Below, piece by piece: positions 1-7,704 of a DNA stretch of 64,000 bases. Below the pieces are notes generated by a model, which was not told the origin of the DNA, did not search any database, and saw nothing but the letters and a program-made list of their open reading frames with translations. The DNA lies in NCBI GenBank assembly GCA_016716005.1, contig JADJXE010000001.1, positions 2,245,001 through 2,309,000 of the forward strand, written 5' to 3'. The translations under genes were made by a program, and so were the position numbers. The DNA comes from Acidimicrobiales bacterium (GTDB lineage Bacteria; Actinomycetota; Acidimicrobiia; Acidimicrobiales; JADJXE01). Within the stretch, counting starts at the first letter, position 1. The number at the start of each line of letters is the position of its first letter.

Positions 1-934
1 CCAGGGCGCGCAGCCCCTCGGCGACGGTGCCCGTCATGCCGTACGCGGCTGCGGGTACGCCCCCGCCGATGGGCTTGCCGATGGTCAGCAGGTCGGGGTG
101 CAGGCCCCATGCCGCCGTCGCCCCGCCCGGTCCGGCACAGATGGTGTGGGTCTCGTCGATCACGAGCAGGGTGCCGGTCGCCGAGCAGCAGGCGCGCAGC
201 CCGTCGTGGAAGCCGGCGTCGGGCAGCACGATGCCGATGTTCGTGAGCGCGGGCTCGGTGAGCACGCAGGCCACGTCGCCCTCGGCCAGGGCGGCCTCCA
301 CCGCGGCCAGGTCGTTGAACTGGACGACCCTGGTGGTGAGGGCCGGATCGCACGGCGGCCCGGCGCTGGCCGGCCGGGAGAGGGTGCGCCCCCCGGGCCC
401 CATGGTCACGAGGGTCTCGTCGACGGTGCCGTGGTAGCACCAGTCGAACACCAGGACCTTCGGTCGCCCGGTGAGGTGCCGGGCGAGGCGGAGCGCGAAG
501 CGGTTGGCGTCGGTGGCCGTCATGGCCAGCTGCCACGTGGGCAGGCCGAACCGGCGGCTGAGCTCCCCGCCGACCCACACCGCGTCGGGGTGGGGGAGCA
601 TGGTGGCGAGCCCCTTGGTGGCCTGGGCGGCGACCGCCTCGGCCACGAACGGCAGGGCGTGGCCGCACATGGAGCCGGTGTCGCCCAGGGCCAGGTCGAC
701 GTAGACGTGTCCGTCCACGTCGGTGACGCGAGCACCGGATGCGGCCGCCGCGAACACGGGGAAGGCGCCGGGCCAGCGCGTCATCCACGCCATCGGGACG
801 CCGCCGAGCAGGTGGTCGCGGGCGGCCGCGGCCAGCTCGGCGGAGCGCGGGTGCTCGTCGCGGAACCGCTGCCGCTCGGCGGCCATCAGGACGTCGAGGC
901 GGTTGCGGTCGACCGGGGCGCTGCCGCTCGTCAT
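1..934 (-). CDS. Class III PLP-dependent aminotransferase, C-terminus outside the window
   Basis: The reading frame from the ATG at 934 gives about 311 residues and runs off the left edge. It reads as a fold-type I, class III aminotransferase of the glutamate-1-semialdehyde aminomutase/transaminase group. The N-terminus has LLGGVPMAWM and TDVDGHVYVDLALGDTG. The cofactor region has IDETHT, followed by the Schiff-base lysine in LTIGKPIGGG. The stretch that normally reads GTEA is TATDAN here, so the substrate should not be guessed. A GATCCT box lies 7 nt before the ATG and may be a -10 element. The gene is last in a run of four minus-strand genes, 21 bp downstream of the MBL hydrolase. Family is well supported; substrate is unknown. 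Confidence 0.85.
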   Translation of the reverse strand, partial: MTSGSAPVDRNRLDVLMAAERQRFRDEHPRSAELAAAARDHLLGGVPMAWMTRWPGAFPVFAAAASGARVTDVDGHVYVDLALGDTGSMCGHALPFVAEAVAAQATKGLATMLPHPDAVWVGGELSRRFGLPTWQLAMTATDANRFALRLARHLTGRPKVLVFDWCYHGTVDETLVTMGPGGRTLSRPASAGPPCDPALTTRVVQFNDLAAVEAALAEGDVACVLTEPALTNIGIVLPDAGFHDGLRACCSATGTLLVIDETHTICAGPGGATAAWGLHPDLLTIGKPIGGGVPAAAYGMTGTVAEGLRAL

Positions 935-955
935 GCGCCTCAGGATCGCCTGTGA

Positions 956-1810
956 TCAGGCGCCGGTCCAGCGGCCGGTGAGCCCGTCGTCGCCCTGGCA
1001 GCGGGCCCGGCCCTCGGCCGCCAGCTTGCGCAGGTGGGCGTGGAGGGAGTGCCGGGCGATGAACCAGCGGGCGTCGTCGACGTCGGCGTACACGGTGGGG
1101 ACCAGCTCGTCGACGGTGGCCGGGCCGACACGCTGGAGGGCCTCGCGCACCGTGTCCTCGCGCCGGCGGCGGTGGGCCAGGTAGCCGACGACGGCACCCT
1201 GCGGATCGTCGATGCGGTGGCCGTGGCCGGGCGCGAGGGCGGCGAGGGGGAGCGTGAGGAGGCGTTCGAGCGAGGCCAGGTACGCGGCCATGTCGCCGTC
1301 GGGGGGCCGGATCACCACGGTGGAGCCCTGCATGACGTGGTCGCCGGTGAAGAGCAGGCCGGTGTCCTCCAGCAGCCAGCACAGGTGGTTCGAGGCGTGC
1401 CCCGGCGTGTGGATCGCCCGCAGCGCCAGGCCGGGCCCCTCGACCACGTCGCCCTCGCCCACCAGCCGGTCGGGGGCGAACGACTCGTCGTGGCCCTCGC
1501 CGCTGGTGGGTGGGGGCCCGAGCACCTCGGCGCCGGTGCGGGCCTGCAGACCGGTCGCGCCGGGCGAGTGGTCGGCGTGGGTGTGGGTGACGAGGATCCA
1601 CCGGACCCGGCCGGCTCCGGCGGCGGCGACCGCGTCGAGGTGCTCCGCGTGGTCGGGGCCCGGGTCGATCACCGCCAGCTCGGCGGTGCCCACGAGGTAG
1701 GTGTTGGTGCCGGGGCCCGTGAACACGCCGGGGTTCGGCGCCAGCACTCGCACCACGCCGGGCGCCACGGCGGCCGGCACGCCGGGCACGAGGCCGGATG
1801 GCTCGCGCAC
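956..1810 (-). CDS. Metallo-beta-lactamase-fold hydrolase (LACTB2-like)
   Basis: A 284-residue MBL-fold protein. It carries GPGTNTYLVG near residue 33 and the metal-binding motif THTHADH near residue 76, followed by a second histidine in the TPGHASNH region and a late GHG motif. These are typical of the glyoxalase II/LACTB2 branch, whose members hydrolyse thioesters or act as endoribonucleases. The C-terminal 80 residues look like the winged-helix tail common in LACTB2-like proteins. It starts 4 bp after the stop of the Nudix gene, so the two are probably co-transcribed. Pairing of a LACTB2-like hydrolase with a NUDT19-like Nudix protein is common in actinobacteria. The substrate cannot be read from the sequence. 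Confidence 0.85.
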   Translation of the reverse strand: MREPSGLVPGVPAAVAPGVVRVLAPNPGVFTGPGTNTYLVGTAELAVIDPGPDHAEHLDAVAAAGAGRVRWILVTHTHADHSPGATGLQARTGAEVLGPPPTSGEGHDESFAPDRLVGEGDVVEGPGLALRAIHTPGHASNHLCWLLEDTGLLFTGDHVMQGSTVVIRPPDGDMAAYLASLERLLTLPLAALAPGHGHRIDDPQGAVVGYLAHRRRREDTVREALQRVGPATVDELVPTVYADVDDARWFIARHSLHAHLRKLAAEGRARCQGDDGLTGRWTGA

Positions 1811-1814
1811 CCGG

Positions 1815-2702
1815 TCAGCCCTCGGTGGGCGACGGGAACCCGATCGCAGGCCCGCCCGGCCGGCCGGCCATGGGGAGGCCGCCCGGGAGGGGTGTGACCG
1901 GCCCGGGCTGGTCGTAGGCCGGGTCGCCCGGCAGCACGATGCGCAGGCCGTGGCCGTCCTGGATGACGCGGGGCAGGATCGTGGGGATCTCGGTCTCGGC
2001 CGCCGCCGCGGCCAGGAGGTCGTCGGCCCGATCGAAGCGGCCGATGGCCATCAGGTTGCGGATCGTCGGGAAGATCAGGTCGAGCTCGCCCCGCTGATGG
2101 CGCTCGAGCGCGTCGGCCGGCCGCACCCACAGGTTGGCGATGGTCTCGCGGTCGTCGTGCAGCGGGACCTGGGCCTCGGGCGCCCGGGTCACGAAGAAGC
2201 GGGTGTCGTAGCGGCGGGGAGGGCCCTCGGGCGTGATCCAGTGGCTGAAGTAGTGGATGGTGTCGACGGCGAGCTGCAGCCCGTCGGCCCGGCAGATCTC
2301 CACCAGGCTCCGGCCGGTCTCGTGCACGGCGTGGCGGTGCGCCTCGAACCGGCTCGCCACGTCCGGGTCGTCGAAGCGCACGACCTGCCCGTCCCGGCCG
2401 TAGGCGAGCAGCACGCCCGCCTCCTCGAAGCACTCGCGGATCGCCGCGACCCAGTACGCCAGGCCGCCGCCGTCGACGCCGAGGGCCCGGCTGGCGTCGG
2501 CGTCGGTGCGCCCGAGGCACCAGGGCTCGAGGTCGGTGTGCCGGTCGGCCGGGTCGACCGCCCCGCCGGGGAAGACGTAGGCGCCGCCGACGAAGTCGGA
2601 GTTGAGGTTGCGGCGGAGCATGAAGACCTCCATGCCCGCCACCCCGTCGCGCACCAGCATCACGGTGGCGGCGTCCCGGACCTCGACGGGTGGCCGGTCC
2701 AT
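1815..2702 (-). CDS. Nudix hydrolase (NUDT19-like)
   Basis: A 295-residue protein with an N-terminal Nudix fold (ATVMLVRDG at 12-20; GGAYVFPGG near residue 40) and a Nudix-box core AIRECFEEAGVLLA near residues 88-101, which contains the REx2EExG metal site. An extra segment between the early strand and the box, and the long C-terminal part, resemble NUDT19/acyl-CoA diphosphatase-like proteins rather than MutT. The family cleaves nucleoside-diphosphate-linked compounds such as CoA esters. The gene lies 1 bp after fxsA and 4 bp before the MBL gene, so it is in the middle of an operon. The substrate is inferred only from the family. Confidence 0.85.
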   Translation of the reverse strand: MDRPPVEVRDAATVMLVRDGVAGMEVFMLRRNLNSDFVGGAYVFPGGAVDPADRHTDLEPWCLGRTDADASRALGVDGGGLAYWVAAIRECFEEAGVLLAYGRDGQVVRFDDPDVASRFEAHRHAVHETGRSLVEICRADGLQLAVDTIHYFSHWITPEGPPRRYDTRFFVTRAPEAQVPLHDDRETIANLWVRPADALERHQRGELDLIFPTIRNLMAIGRFDRADDLLAAAAAETEIPTILPRVIQDGHGLRIVLPGDPAYDQPGPVTPLPGGLPMAGRPGGPAIGFPSPTEG

Positions 2703-2703
2703 G

Positions 2704-3174
2704 TCAGCGGCCGAGCTCGCGGGTGGGAACGGCGCCGGCCTCGTCGACGTCGACGATCCCGGCGCGCGTGCGCCCGGCGCCCCACACCTGGGCGGTGACC
2801 AGGCGGGTCCGGCGGAAGAGGCGGACGCCGAGCAGCCTGCGCACCACGGCGCGCACCGGCGGGAGGAGCAGCACCAGGCCGAGGGCGTCGGTGACGAAGC
2901 CGGGGACGAGGAGGAGCCCCCCGGCGAGGAGGAGCACGAAGGCGTCGATCAGCTCGGCGCCCGGCACCCGCCCGGCGGCGACCGCCTCGTTCATGCGGCG
3001 CCACACCCCGAAGCCCTCGCGCTTCACGAGCCAGGCGCCGGTGAGGCTGACGAGCAGCAGCAGGGCGAGGGTGGGGGCCACGCCGATCTCGTCGGCCACC
3101 TGGACGATCACCGCCAGCTCGACGATCGGCACCGCGAGGAACAGGAGGAGCAGCACCAGACCCACGGCGGCCAT
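2704..3174 (-). CDS. fxsA: FxsA-family membrane protein
   Basis: With the start at the ATG at 3174 the product is 156 residues. It begins with a hydrophobic segment (GLVLLLLFLAVPIVELAVIV), then a second pair of membrane segments around residues 30-50 and 75-105, and a basic C-terminal tail. The ELAVIVQVAD and TGAWLVKREG motifs are hallmarks of FxsA, an inner-membrane protein named for suppressing F exclusion of phage T7 in E. coli. Its normal role is not known. An in-frame start further upstream would add 25 Arg-rich residues and overlap the selA promoter, so the shorter form was chosen. The gene is first in a four-gene minus-strand run and divergent from selA. Confidence 0.85.
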   Translation of the reverse strand: MAAVGLVLLLLFLAVPIVELAVIVQVADEIGVAPTLALLLLVSLTGAWLVKREGFGVWRRMNEAVAAGRVPGAELIDAFVLLLAGGLLLVPGFVTDALGLVLLLPPVRAVVRRLLGVRLFRRTRLVTAQVWGAGRTRAGIVDVDEAGAVPTRELGR

Positions 3175-3213
3175 GGTAGGGGCGCGACGTGCCCGTGCCT
3201 CGCCGCGGCGCCC

Positions 3214-3219
3214 TACGCT
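3214..3219 (+). promoter_or_regulatory. -10 box of selA (leaderless type)
   Basis: TACGCT fits TANNNT and ends 8 nt before the selA ATG, where no Shine-Dalgarno sequence is visible. Transcription would begin at or next to the start codon. Confidence 0.55.
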
Positions 3220-3227
3220 CGCACGGC

Positions 3228-4538
3228 ATGGCCCAGGTACCCCCGGCACCCCTGGCGGCGGCCGACCGGCCGCCGTCGGTGGACGACCTGGCTCGGTCGA
3301 TCGCCGACGTCGGCCTGCCCCACCCCCTCCTGGTCGACGCCGCTCGGGTCGCCATCGCCGCCGGCCACCCCGACCGGGCGAGGGCCGAGGCCGAGGCCCT
3401 GCAGCAGCTCCTGCTGCAGCCGGTGGTCAACGCCACCGGGGTGCTCCTCCACACGAACCTCGGCCGGGCCCCGCTCGAGCCCGCCCCGCCGGCGCCCGCC
3501 ACCCGGGCAGCCAACCTCGAGCTCGACCTCGCGACGGGGAGGCGGGGCTCCCGTCAGGCGGCGGTGGCCCTCCTGCTGCGGCGGCTCACCGGCGCCGACG
3601 CCGCCCTGGTGGTGAACAACGGGGCCGCCGCGGTGCTCCTCGCCCTGACGGCCCTGGCGCGGGGCCGGGCGGTGGTGGTGTCGCGCGGCGAGCTGGTGGA
3701 GATCGGCGGCGGCTTCCGCGTGCCCGACGTGCTGGCCCAGTCGGGGGCCCGGCTGCTCGAGGTCGGCACGACCAACCGGACCCGGCTCGACGACTACCGC
3801 CGCGCCGTCGCCCGCTCCAGCGACGATCCGGCGCTGCTGCTCAAGGTGCACCCGTCCAACTACCGCGTGGTCGGCTTCACGTCGGCGGTGCCCGTCGCCG
3901 AGCTCCGCGGGCTGGGGATCCCGGTGGTGGCCGACCTCGGGTCGGGCCTGCTCGACGCCCGCTGCCCGTGGGTGCCGGGTGGGCCGCCGGCCTGGCTGCA
4001 GGGCGAGGAGGGGGCCCGCCAGGCCCTCGCCGACGGCGCCGCTCTCGTGACCTTCTCCGGCGACAAATTGCTCGGCGGGCCGCAGGCGGGCGTGATCGCG
4101 GGGCGGGCCGACCTGGTGGCCGCCTGCGGGCGCCACCCGCTGGCGCGAGCGCTGCGACCCGGCGGGCTCGTGCTGGGCGAGCTGCAGCGCACCCTGCTCG
4201 CCCTCCTGCGACGCGACGCCGACGCCGTGCCCTTCTGGCGGATGGCCGGCGTGCCGGTCGAGCGCCTGCGGGAGCGGGCCGCCGCGCTGGAGCTGGGCGA
4301 GGTGGTCGACACCGCGGCGGTCGCCGGCGGGGGCTCGCTCCCGGGCCTCGAGATCCCGTCGGCCGGGGTCGCCCTGCCGGGCGACCTGCTCGCGGCCCTG
4401 CGGTCGTACCGGCCGCCGGTGGTCGGTCGGGTGCAAGAGGGCCGGACCCTGCTCGACCTCCGCACCGTCGATCCGGCCGACGACGCCGTGGTGGCGGCGG
4501 CCGGCCGGCGGGCCCTGGCCGCCCCCGGAGCGGGCTGA
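3228..4538 (+). CDS. selA: L-seryl-tRNA(Sec) selenium transferase
   Basis: A 436-residue SelA. This PLP enzyme converts Ser-tRNA(Sec) to Sec-tRNA(Sec) with selenophosphate. Supporting features are NATGVLLHTNLGRAPL near residues 69-84, VVNNGAAAVLLAL near 129, the SRGELVEIGG and GTTNRTR motifs, and the PLP-lysine motif FSGDKLLGGPQAG near residue 281. The length is slightly below the usual 450-470, mainly at the N-terminal tRNA-binding region. The ATG at 3228 follows a TANNNT box by 8 nt. selB begins 10 bp downstream. Neither selD nor a tRNA-Sec gene was found in this window, so the remaining machinery must lie elsewhere if the system works. Confidence 0.95.
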   Translation: MAQVPPAPLAAADRPPSVDDLARSIADVGLPHPLLVDAARVAIAAGHPDRARAEAEALQQLLLQPVVNATGVLLHTNLGRAPLEPAPPAPATRAANLELDLATGRRGSRQAAVALLLRRLTGADAALVVNNGAAAVLLALTALARGRAVVVSRGELVEIGGGFRVPDVLAQSGARLLEVGTTNRTRLDDYRRAVARSSDDPALLLKVHPSNYRVVGFTSAVPVAELRGLGIPVVADLGSGLLDARCPWVPGGPPAWLQGEEGARQALADGAALVTFSGDKLLGGPQAGVIAGRADLVAACGRHPLARALRPGGLVLGELQRTLLALLRRDADAVPFWRMAGVPVERLRERAAALELGEVVDTAAVAGGGSLPGLEIPSAGVALPGDLLAALRSYRPPVVGRVQEGRTLLDLRTVDPADDAVVAAAGRRALAAPGAG

Positions 4539-4548
4539 GGGCGGGGCG

Positions 4549-6276
4549 TTGCGGGTCGTCGCCACCGCCGGACACGTCGACCACGGCAAGTCGACCCTGG
4601 TGCTGGCGCTGACGGGCACCGACCCCGACCGCTGGGCCGAGGAGAAGCGCCGAGGGCTCACGATCGATCTCGGCTTCGCCTGGGCCGAGCTGCCATCCGG
4701 CCGTGTCGTCGCCTTCGTGGACGTGCCCGGCCACGTGCGCTTCCTCGGCAACATGCTCGCCGGGGTGGGGGCGGTCGACGCCTGCGTGTTCGTGGTCGCG
4801 GCCACCGAGGGGTGGAAGCCGCAGTCCGAGGAGCACCTGCGGATCCTGGAGGTGCTCGGCGTGCGCCGTGGCCTGGTGGCGCTCACCAAGGTCGACCTGG
4901 TCGACGCCGACGGGGTCCGGCGAGCCCGGTGCGACGTGGCCGAGCGGCTGGCCGGCACCTTCCTGGCGGGCGCCGAGGTCGTGGAGGTGGCGGCGCCGGC
5001 CGGGGTGGGTGTGGGCGAGCTGCGGGCCGCGATCGATCGGCTGGTGGCAGCCACGCCGGCGGCTGCCGACCGGGGTCGGCCCCGCCTGTGGGTCGACCGG
5101 GCCTTCGCCGCCCGAGGGGCCGGCACGGTGGTGACGGGCACGCTGACCGGCGGCTCGCTGGCCGTCGACGACGGGCTGGTGCTCGTGCCCGGCGAGCGCC
5201 GGGTGCGGGTCCGGTCGCTCCAGTCGCTCCAGCAGCCGGTCGATCGGGTGGCCCCGGGGAGCCGGGTCGCCGTGAACCTGGCCGGGATCGCCCACGCCGC
5301 GGTCAGCCGGGGCGATGCCCTGGTGCGTCCCGGGCAGTGGCGGCCGACGGCCGTGGTCGATGCCGAGCTGGCGGTGCTGGCGTCGCTCGACCACGACGTG
5401 TCGGGACGGGGCGCGTACCTGCTCCACGTGGGATCCGCAGAGCAGGCCGTGCGGCTCCGGGTGCTCGGCGGCGCCGCGATCCTGCCGGGGGAGCGGGGCC
5501 CCGTGCGGCTCCGCCTGGCCGCTCGCCTCCCGCTGCTCCCCGGTGATCGGTTCGTGCTGCGCGAAGCCGGGCGCGACGAGACCGTGGGTGGCGGCGAGGT
5601 GCTCGACGTCGATCCTGTCCTGCCGGCCAGCCGCGCCCGACCCGACCGATCCGTGGATCGGGTGATCGCCGAGCGGGGGTGGCTGGAGCCGGACGAGCTC
5701 GAGGCCCTCACCGGCGAGCGACGGCCGCCGACCGTGGGCCGGTGGGTGGTGGCGCCGGCGGCGCTGGCGGCGGCCCGTCACGAGACGTTGGACGCGGTGG
5801 ACGGGGCCGGACCGCTCGGCCTCGACGTCGCCACGCTCACCGGGCGCCAGCGCGCCGTGCTGGCCACCCTCGACGGCATCACGGTGGAGGCGGGCCGGGT
5901 GCGGCTCGGCGCCGTGGACGACCCGCTCGCCGGTCACCCGTTCGTCGCGGCCCTGGCGTCGTCGCCGTTCGCCCCGCCCGGCGCCGACGGCGTCGACCCC
6001 GCCGAGCGCCGCGAGCTGGTGCGGCGGGGGCTCGTCGTGGAGCGGGACGGGCACTGGTTCGCAGCGTCGGCGGTCGACGCCGCGGCCCGGCTGGTGGCCC
6101 GGCTCCTCGGTGAGCGGCCCGACGGGGTCACGGTGTCGGAGGTGCGCGACGCCCTCGGCAGCTCGCGCAGGCACGTGGTGCCGCTGCTGGCCGAGCTCGA
6201 CGCCCGCGGGGTCACGCGCCGTCGCGGCGACGTGCGGGTGGCCGGCCCTCGCCTGCCGCCTCCGGATCCCGGCTGA
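4549..6276 (+). CDS. selB: Selenocysteine-specific elongation factor
   Basis: A 575-residue SelB that delivers Sec-tRNA(Sec) to UGA codons marked by a SECIS hairpin. The GTPase domain shows GHVDHGKST (residues 8-16), the switch region RRGLTIDLGFAW, DVPGHVRF near residue 58 and TKVD near residue 120. EF-Tu-like barrel domains follow, then a C-terminal third of winged-helix repeats that bind SECIS RNA. The start is TTG at 4549, 10 bp after the selA stop. The next in-frame start would cut into the first beta strand of the GTPase, so TTG is well supported. The C-terminal part is shorter than in E. coli (614 residues) but contains recognisable helix-turn-helix segments. Confidence 0.95.
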   Translation: MRVVATAGHVDHGKSTLVLALTGTDPDRWAEEKRRGLTIDLGFAWAELPSGRVVAFVDVPGHVRFLGNMLAGVGAVDACVFVVAATEGWKPQSEEHLRILEVLGVRRGLVALTKVDLVDADGVRRARCDVAERLAGTFLAGAEVVEVAAPAGVGVGELRAAIDRLVAATPAAADRGRPRLWVDRAFAARGAGTVVTGTLTGGSLAVDDGLVLVPGERRVRVRSLQSLQQPVDRVAPGSRVAVNLAGIAHAAVSRGDALVRPGQWRPTAVVDAELAVLASLDHDVSGRGAYLLHVGSAEQAVRLRVLGGAAILPGERGPVRLRLAARLPLLPGDRFVLREAGRDETVGGGEVLDVDPVLPASRARPDRSVDRVIAERGWLEPDELEALTGERRPPTVGRWVVAPAALAAARHETLDAVDGAGPLGLDVATLTGRQRAVLATLDGITVEAGRVRLGAVDDPLAGHPFVAALASSPFAPPGADGVDPAERRELVRRGLVVERDGHWFAASAVDAAARLVARLLGERPDGVTVSEVRDALGSSRRHVVPLLAELDARGVTRRRGDVRVAGPRLPPPDPG

Positions 6277-6285
6277 TCGCTGCGA

Positions 6286-6301
6286 CGCCGGCGGGCCGGC
6301 G
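6286..6301. terminator. Possible bidirectional terminator hairpin
   Basis: A perfect 6-bp stem (CGCCGG/CCGGCG) with a CGGG loop lies in the 30-bp gap between the convergent selB and alpha/beta hydrolase genes. There is no T-tract, so support is position plus symmetry only. Confidence 0.35.
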
Positions 6302-6306
6302 GGAAG

Positions 6307-7257
6307 TCAGGTGCCCCGGTGGCCGAGGGGTCGGAAGCGGGAGCGGCGCTCGGGCTCGCTGCCGCCGGCCTGCTCCATCGCCCGGGCGACCTTGGCCACG
6401 TCCACCACGTTGGTGATGACCTCGCCGAAGGTCTCGGGATCGGCGAGGAGCCAGGAGTGGGTGCCCTCGACCACCTCGCCCTCGGTGCCGACCGCCCGGC
6501 AGATCGCCTCGAACGACTCCCGGGGGATCAGCGTGTCGCGGTTCCCCCAGAGCACGACGACGGGCAGGCCCCGCCGCTTGAGCTCCTCGAGCTCGGCCGT
6601 CAGGTCGGCCCGGCGGGCCAGCTGGCCGACCTTCCACAGCGCCCGCGGGTTGCGCACCAGGTTGGGGAGTGCGTCCTCGAGGATCACCGGCAGGACCTTG
6701 CGGGCCTGGGGCAAGGGGAGGATGTCACCGCGGAGGTGCAGGCCCCAGTCCCAGATGGGCCGCTCGGCCAGGGTCTTGACCACCGATCCGGCGTTCCAGG
6801 CCGAGCCGCCGATCGAGTTCACCAGCACCAGCGCCCGGACCAGGTCGGGCCGGTCGTGGGCCAGGCGGATGGCCACGCCTCCGCCGAAGCTGTGGCCGAC
6901 GACGAGCGCCGGCTCGTCCACCTTCACCGCCTCGAGGAATCGCCCGGCCCAGTTGGCGTAGCCACCGAGGGAGAACTCGCGACCCGGGAGGTCGGGCGTT
7001 CCCCCGAAGCCGGGCTGGGCCGGCGCGAAGACCCGAGTGCCCAGGTGGGCCAGCCGGCCGAGCACCGCCTTGTAGGTGTGCTGGCCGAGACCCCAGCCGT
7101 GCAGGAACAGCGCGGGGTGGCCCTCGCCGGCGACGCCGTAGACCACCGGCCGCCCGTCGACCCGCGCCCGCTTCCAGACCAGGGGGGGCGCGGCCTCGCC
7201 CGAGCGCGGGGTGCCGCTCGTCGGGAGATCGCGGGGCAGCGGATCGACGCTGGCCAT
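6307..7257 (-). CDS. Alpha/beta-fold hydrolase
   Basis: A 316-residue alpha/beta hydrolase. It has the oxyanion region LFLHGWGLG near residue 50, the nucleophile elbow GHSFGGG near residue 121, the acid residue in WGNRDTLIP near residue 238 and the histidine in EGTHSWLL near residue 264. A cap region of about 70 residues precedes the acid. The substrate cannot be deduced; such proteins are often annotated as epoxide hydrolase- or lipase-like. The ATG at 7257 was preferred over the GTG one codon upstream because the TACCCT box at 7265-7270 then sits 7 nt from the start, as in other genes here. It is monocistronic and convergent with selB. Confidence 0.85.
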   Translation of the reverse strand: MASVDPLPRDLPTSGTPRSGEAAPPLVWKRARVDGRPVVYGVAGEGHPALFLHGWGLGQHTYKAVLGRLAHLGTRVFAPAQPGFGGTPDLPGREFSLGGYANWAGRFLEAVKVDEPALVVGHSFGGGVAIRLAHDRPDLVRALVLVNSIGGSAWNAGSVVKTLAERPIWDWGLHLRGDILPLPQARKVLPVILEDALPNLVRNPRALWKVGQLARRADLTAELEELKRRGLPVVVLWGNRDTLIPRESFEAICRAVGTEGEVVEGTHSWLLADPETFGEVITNVVDVAKVARAMEQAGGSEPERRSRFRPLGHRGT

Positions 7258-7264
7258 CACCGCG

Positions 7265-7270
7265 AGGGTA
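7265..7270 (-). promoter_or_regulatory. -10 box of the alpha/beta hydrolase
   Basis: TACCCT on the minus strand ends 7 nt before the ATG at 7257 and no ribosome binding site is visible. Leaderless-type promoter. Confidence 0.5.
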
Positions 7271-7335
7271 CCGGGCGCCGACCCCGCGTCGACATGGCCT
7301 GCGTCACGCCCTGGGGCGACGGCGGCCCGGCGATG

Positions 7336-7617
7336 TCAGCCGGCCCGGTCGGAGAGCAGGTGGCGGCGCTCGACCTCGCTCAGGCCGCCCCAGATCCCGT
7401 GGGGCTCACGGATCCGCAGTGCGTACTCGAGGCACGGTTCCCGCACGCTGCAGCTGGCGCAGATCGACTTGGCCCGCTGCTCCCGCTCGGCCTTCTCGTC
7501 CTTGCGCTCGAACTGCGCCGGCGGGAAGAACACGGCCGACTGCGGACCCCGGCACGCCGCCCTCAGCTGCCAGGTGTCTTCCGATCGGAGAACGCTCAAC
7601 CCCCATCCCCCCTTCAA
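7336..7617 (-). CDS. WhiB-family iron-sulfur transcription factor
   Basis: A 93-residue WhiB-like protein. The four cluster cysteines are visible: AACRG near residue 22, then CASC and REPC near residues 53-62. They are followed by the G[IV]WGG turn as GIWGGL and a basic tail (EVERRHLL). WhiB proteins bind a 4Fe-4S cluster and act with the principal sigma factor; they occur only in actinobacteria and their phages. The start is TTG at 7617, with a TACCGT box 10 nt upstream; an ATG at 7606 is out of frame. Proximity to a pair of ArsA-like ATPases recalls the Mycobacterium whiB4-Rv3679/Rv3680 neighbourhood, but the subfamily was not assigned. Confidence 0.92.
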   Translation of the reverse strand: MKGGWGLSVLRSEDTWQLRAACRGPQSAVFFPPAQFERKDEKAEREQRAKSICASCSVREPCLEYALRIREPHGIWGGLSEVERRHLLSDRAG

Positions 7618-7627
7618 CCCCTCGGGG

Positions 7628-7633
7628 ACGGTA
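7628..7633 (-). promoter_or_regulatory. -10 box of whiB
   Basis: TACCGT on the minus strand lies 10 nt before the TTG start, giving at most a few nucleotides of leader. Confidence 0.45.
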
Positions 7634-7664
7634 CAACTCGGGGGTTGGCCCGGACAACGGGCAA

Positions 7665-7696
7665 CTTTCGCGAACGCGCGCTCGCGCTCGCGAAAG
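7665..7696. repeat. Inverted repeat between the NfeD gene and whiB
   Basis: A perfect 9-bp stem (CTTTCGCGA/TCGCGAAAG) with a 14-nt GC-alternating loop lies 8 bp past the stop of the NfeD-type gene and about 30 bp upstream of the whiB -10 box. It could be a terminator for the upstream gene or a binding site for a regulator of whiB. It lacks a T-tract. Confidence 0.5.
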
Positions 7697-7704
7697 GTGG
7701 CTGC

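Noticed and set aside
3877..6174. A 765-residue minus-strand open frame
   Set aside because: It lies antisense to selA and selB, has no recognised domain and is Arg/Pro/His-rich.
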